Shown one piece after another: positions 7,901-8,843 of a DNA stretch of 8,843 nt; within the stretch, counting starts at the first letter, position 1; the number at the start of each line of letters is the position of its first letter. The stretch is from positions 1 to 8,843 of the forward strand of contig JAABPS010000104.1 in the NCBI GenBank assembly GCA_011391835.1, read 5' to 3'. The position numbers and the translations under genes are program-made. The DNA is from Desulfobacteraceae bacterium. Lineage in GTDB: Bacteria > Desulfobacterota > Desulfobacteria > Desulfobacterales > JAABPS01. A model generated the notes under the pieces. It saw only the letters and a list, made by a program, of their open reading frames with translations. It had not been told where the DNA came from and made no database searches.

Positions 7901-8208
7901 TGCTGGGCGCACTGCTCAGGTTATTCTGGCAAGGATTGATCATGCCGCTTAAGTTTTTTCCAGAATCTTCATTTGCATACGCGGAAAATATATTGAAGGA
8001 TGCGGATCAGTCATTTTCAAGTATCCGAAAAGCATTAAATAAATGGGTGGTGGAGTTCGGTGACTTCAAAGGCGAATCAGAAGATCCGTATTTCAAGCTT
8101 TGTTTCAGTAAAATCAGTACAGATGTTTTATTTGACAGGGACTTTTGCGATATTGCGCAAAAGGTGTTTTTTCCGATACTCAGCCTTAGAAAAAGGGTAA
8201 AAATATAG
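4939..8208 (+). CDS. recC: Exodeoxyribonuclease V (RecBCD) subunit RecC
   Basis: The protein has 1089 residues, close to E. coli RecC (about 1120), with no internal stop or frameshift. RecC is the catalytically dead, helicase-like subunit that scaffolds RecB and RecD, splits the duplex ahead of the complex, and recognises Chi in the 3'-ended strand during double-strand-break repair. Diagnostic segments are: N-terminal SNRLEVL (9-15) with QSRGMERWLSM shortly after; DLFDQYLVFRP (from 143), in the region linked to Chi recognition in E. coli; CHSPMREIETLHDWLL (from about 351); IPYSIADK and the DSRFG segment; and MLPMRSIPFKVVCLIGMN (from 638) with GDRSRRNDDKYLFLE (from 678), the strongest RecC signature. 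The C-terminal third, from about 799 (VTMNDLSEFFRNP), matches the inactive nuclease-like domain. The ATG at 4939 has only a weak AGG (4928-4930) upstream. The REP pair separates it from the redox genes, so it probably has its own transcription unit. RecB and RecD are not encoded in this window. Confidence 0.96.
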   Translation: MANLNVIISNRLEVLSEKLAHRIREPLGSSCSLPPLSAVLLPEIIIIQSRGMERWLSMEIAGYNGICANCRFPFPNHFWHELFHKIKPDLPEISPFDPDIMKFKLMNLIPAYMNTKAFADVKKYLHEDATGMMLYQISGIIADLFDQYLVFRPEMILSWEKGMDDHWQAILWRALVKENGGMHRLRIQNEIIETINNESLTPGIMPERISVFGISYLPPSYLDAFKLLSSVVQVNFYLLNPCQEYWSDIVTEFERRRIVRKYDQKTIDMDQLHLEKGNRLLSSMGIMGRDFFRKVIEIDCQIEEYFQEVKEENLLTCIQSDMLQLIDRSRSNQDAKPFPFTGDGSVQINSCHSPMREIETLHDWLLSAFEQNPDLLPKDIVVMTPDIELYAPFIDAVFGSLTDETVKIPYSIADKSIQNENKMIDGLMAILGLKDSRFGANTILSLLEYSGIKEKFELGDPELQTIRGWVEQTHIRWGINAENRMKLELPEFNENTWKAGFDRMLLGYALPGYGNHMFSGVLPYDNIEGDSAETLGKFKEFFDRIVNVSTSLDLPKSLSAWHDTLISILDQFFHTSDETERDLHAIRKAIGNLPDIENISGYGKEVEFELIHAYLKAQFNKSMFSSGFISGGVTFCAMLPMRSIPFKVVCLIGMNSDTFPRNDRQISFDLISKHPKPGDRSRRNDDKYLFLESLISARKHFYVSYVGQSIHDNSPIPPSSTVGEFIDYIRDGFGVSDDNLVQKHRRHAFHHQYFNGEKSAYFSYSEQNLLASVAMQDEPKVSVFFEKGLSEPDEGFKAVTMNDLSEFFRNPSKYLVEKRLGIYLKTEETLIADRENFNLNSLEKYSVEQEILEKRLSGIQLEQILEIQKAKGMLPHGNPGELVFSKLAAETELFRKRTQTLSNHIRLNTLDVDLEIDGFNVYGTLDTIYAPYQISMRFANARPRDFIHAWIYHLALCSFQQDQYPRKTILVCKNEAYEFDDITNSREMLGALLRLFWQGLIMPLKFFPESSFAYAENILKDADQSFSSIRKALNKWVVEFGDFKGESEDPYFKLCFSKISTDVLFDRDFCDIAQKVFFPILSLRKRVKI

Positions 8209-8221
8209 CGGGGTTATATGA

Positions 8222-8329
8222 ATGAAGAATAATGGTTTCAACACGTATCGTCCAGACCACATGGCAGTCAGTATCCGGTATACAAAAAAGTCATCGCGAA
8301 ATTCGGAAAGTAATGTAAGAAAGAGGTAA
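8222..8329 (+). CDS. Doubtful 35-codon mini-ORF between recC and the exported-protein gene
   Basis: An ATG 14 nt after the recC stop, with GGGG at 8210-8213 upstream, opens a 35-codon frame (MKNNGFNTYR...) that is rich in Ser, Arg and Lys. Its TAA lies inside the spacer just before the ATG at 8331. A second, overlapping 28-codon frame runs from 8232 to 8318 (MVSTRIVQTT...). Neither matches anything I recognise, and neither resembles the RecB N-terminus, which would be expected to show a Walker A motif early on. The stretch could be a leader peptide, a gene remnant or plain spacer. Confidence 0.15.
   Translation: MKNNGFNTYRPDHMAVSIRYTKKSSRNSESNVRKR
8322..8326 (+). promoter_or_regulatory. Ribosome binding site AGAGG for the exported protein
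   Basis: AGAGG lies 4 nt upstream of the ATG at 8331, in a purine-rich run (AAGAAAGAGG). It supports that ATG as the start, together with the signal peptide that begins immediately. Confidence 0.6.
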
Positions 8330-8330
8330 T

Positions 8331-8843
8331 ATGTTTTCACAGAGAGCACAAATAATTACGGCAGGCCTGTTTCTATTAGCGATTTTATATGTGCCACATT
8401 CCATTGCTGCGCCTGATGCTATACGTGAATCCTGGGGTACCTCACGTATACATGGGAAAGTTGACAATATCCGATATGATTTTAGGGTTATCAGTGTGCC
8501 GTTTACCGAATTGCCTAATGAAAGAAAAAGCCAAAAAAGCTGGAAGGGGGTAGATTCGCACCGCTCACCAGAATTTGCCATCATTACCATCACATTTAAG
8601 ATCTCAGACACATTGATTAAATTTCCGCTATCAGCATTCCGAGATCTTGGTGAACCAGGTGGACCTTATGGAATGTCTGTGGAAAGTCATGGTAAACAAA
8701 TATTACTCAATCTCAAAGGAGGTGATGGGGGAGGTAGTTATACAGCGATTTTTATTATTGAAAATTCTAAACTAATCGAACGCAGCATTAAAGAATTCAC
8801 ATCAGATGGTGATTACAAAATAACCGAAACAATCAAATTATAG
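8331..8843 (+). CDS. Exported protein of unknown function with N-terminal signal peptide
   Basis: The 170-residue product is complete; its TAG stop is the final codon of the window. Residues 1-26 form a typical Sec signal: a short basic start (QR), a hydrophobic core (ITAGLFLLAILYV), and a likely signal peptidase I site after S24-I25-A26. There is no lipobox cysteine, and the mature part contains no cysteine at all. The mature 144 residues are soluble, with alternating hydrophobic segments (EFAIITITFKI, QILLNLKG, TAIFIIENSKLIERSI) that suggest a beta-rich fold, and glycine-rich turns (GEPGGPYG, GGDGGGSY). The expected location is the periplasm or outside the cell. I do not recognise the family and assign no function. 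It lies 122 nt after recC in the same direction, with no obvious link to recombination. Confidence 0.75.
   Translation: MFSQRAQIITAGLFLLAILYVPHSIAAPDAIRESWGTSRIHGKVDNIRYDFRVISVPFTELPNERKSQKSWKGVDSHRSPEFAIITITFKISDTLIKFPLSAFRDLGEPGGPYGMSVESHGKQILLNLKGGDGGGSYTAIFIIENSKLIERSIKEFTSDGDYKITETIKL

Noticed and set aside
8291..8611. 106-codon open frame on the minus strand
   Set aside because: It overlaps the start of the exported-protein gene, whose signal peptide and ribosome site are convincing on the + strand.

Overview
The window looks like chromosomal DNA of an anaerobic, Gram-negative bacterium, most plausibly a Desulfobacterota (deltaproteobacterial) sulfate reducer or relative. This is inference from three things: a tungsten/molybdenum aldehyde:ferredoxin oxidoreductase, a DUF362 protein, and a RecC with REP-like palindromes in moderately AT-rich DNA. 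No rRNA or tRNA gene is present to fix the taxonomy. All convincing genes lie on the + strand.

Bases 1-4766 hold a run of four redox or membrane genes. They are the 3' part of an aldehyde:ferredoxin oxidoreductase (open at the left edge), a DUF362 protein with an unusual cysteine-bearing C-terminal half, a GMC-type FAD oxidoreductase of the mycobacterial ChoD/cholesterol-oxidase-like branch carrying a four-cysteine motif, and a small four-helix membrane protein. The gaps are about 44, 14 and 132 nt, so the first three are probably one operon and the fourth may be part of it. A reasonable but unproven reading is a pathway in which the flavoenzyme oxidises an alcohol to a carbonyl and the AOR oxidises an aldehyde to an acid. 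Fe-S/flavin electron transfer would link them, with the DUF362 protein and the membrane protein in accessory roles.

Bases 4767-4938 form a non-coding boundary. It carries two 30-nt REP-like palindromes in inverted orientation, whose stems differ by compensatory base changes.

Bases 4939-8208 encode a full-length RecC, the Chi-recognition and scaffold subunit of exonuclease V. No recB follows. Instead there is a 122-nt spacer with only doubtful mini-ORFs, then a complete 170-aa exported protein of unknown function whose stop codon is the last three bases of the window.

I see no CRISPR array, no insertion sequence and no prophage. The most unusual points are the AOR/DUF362/ChoD-like gene association, the four-cysteine flavoenzyme in a presumed anaerobe, the covarying palindrome pair and the recB-less recC.
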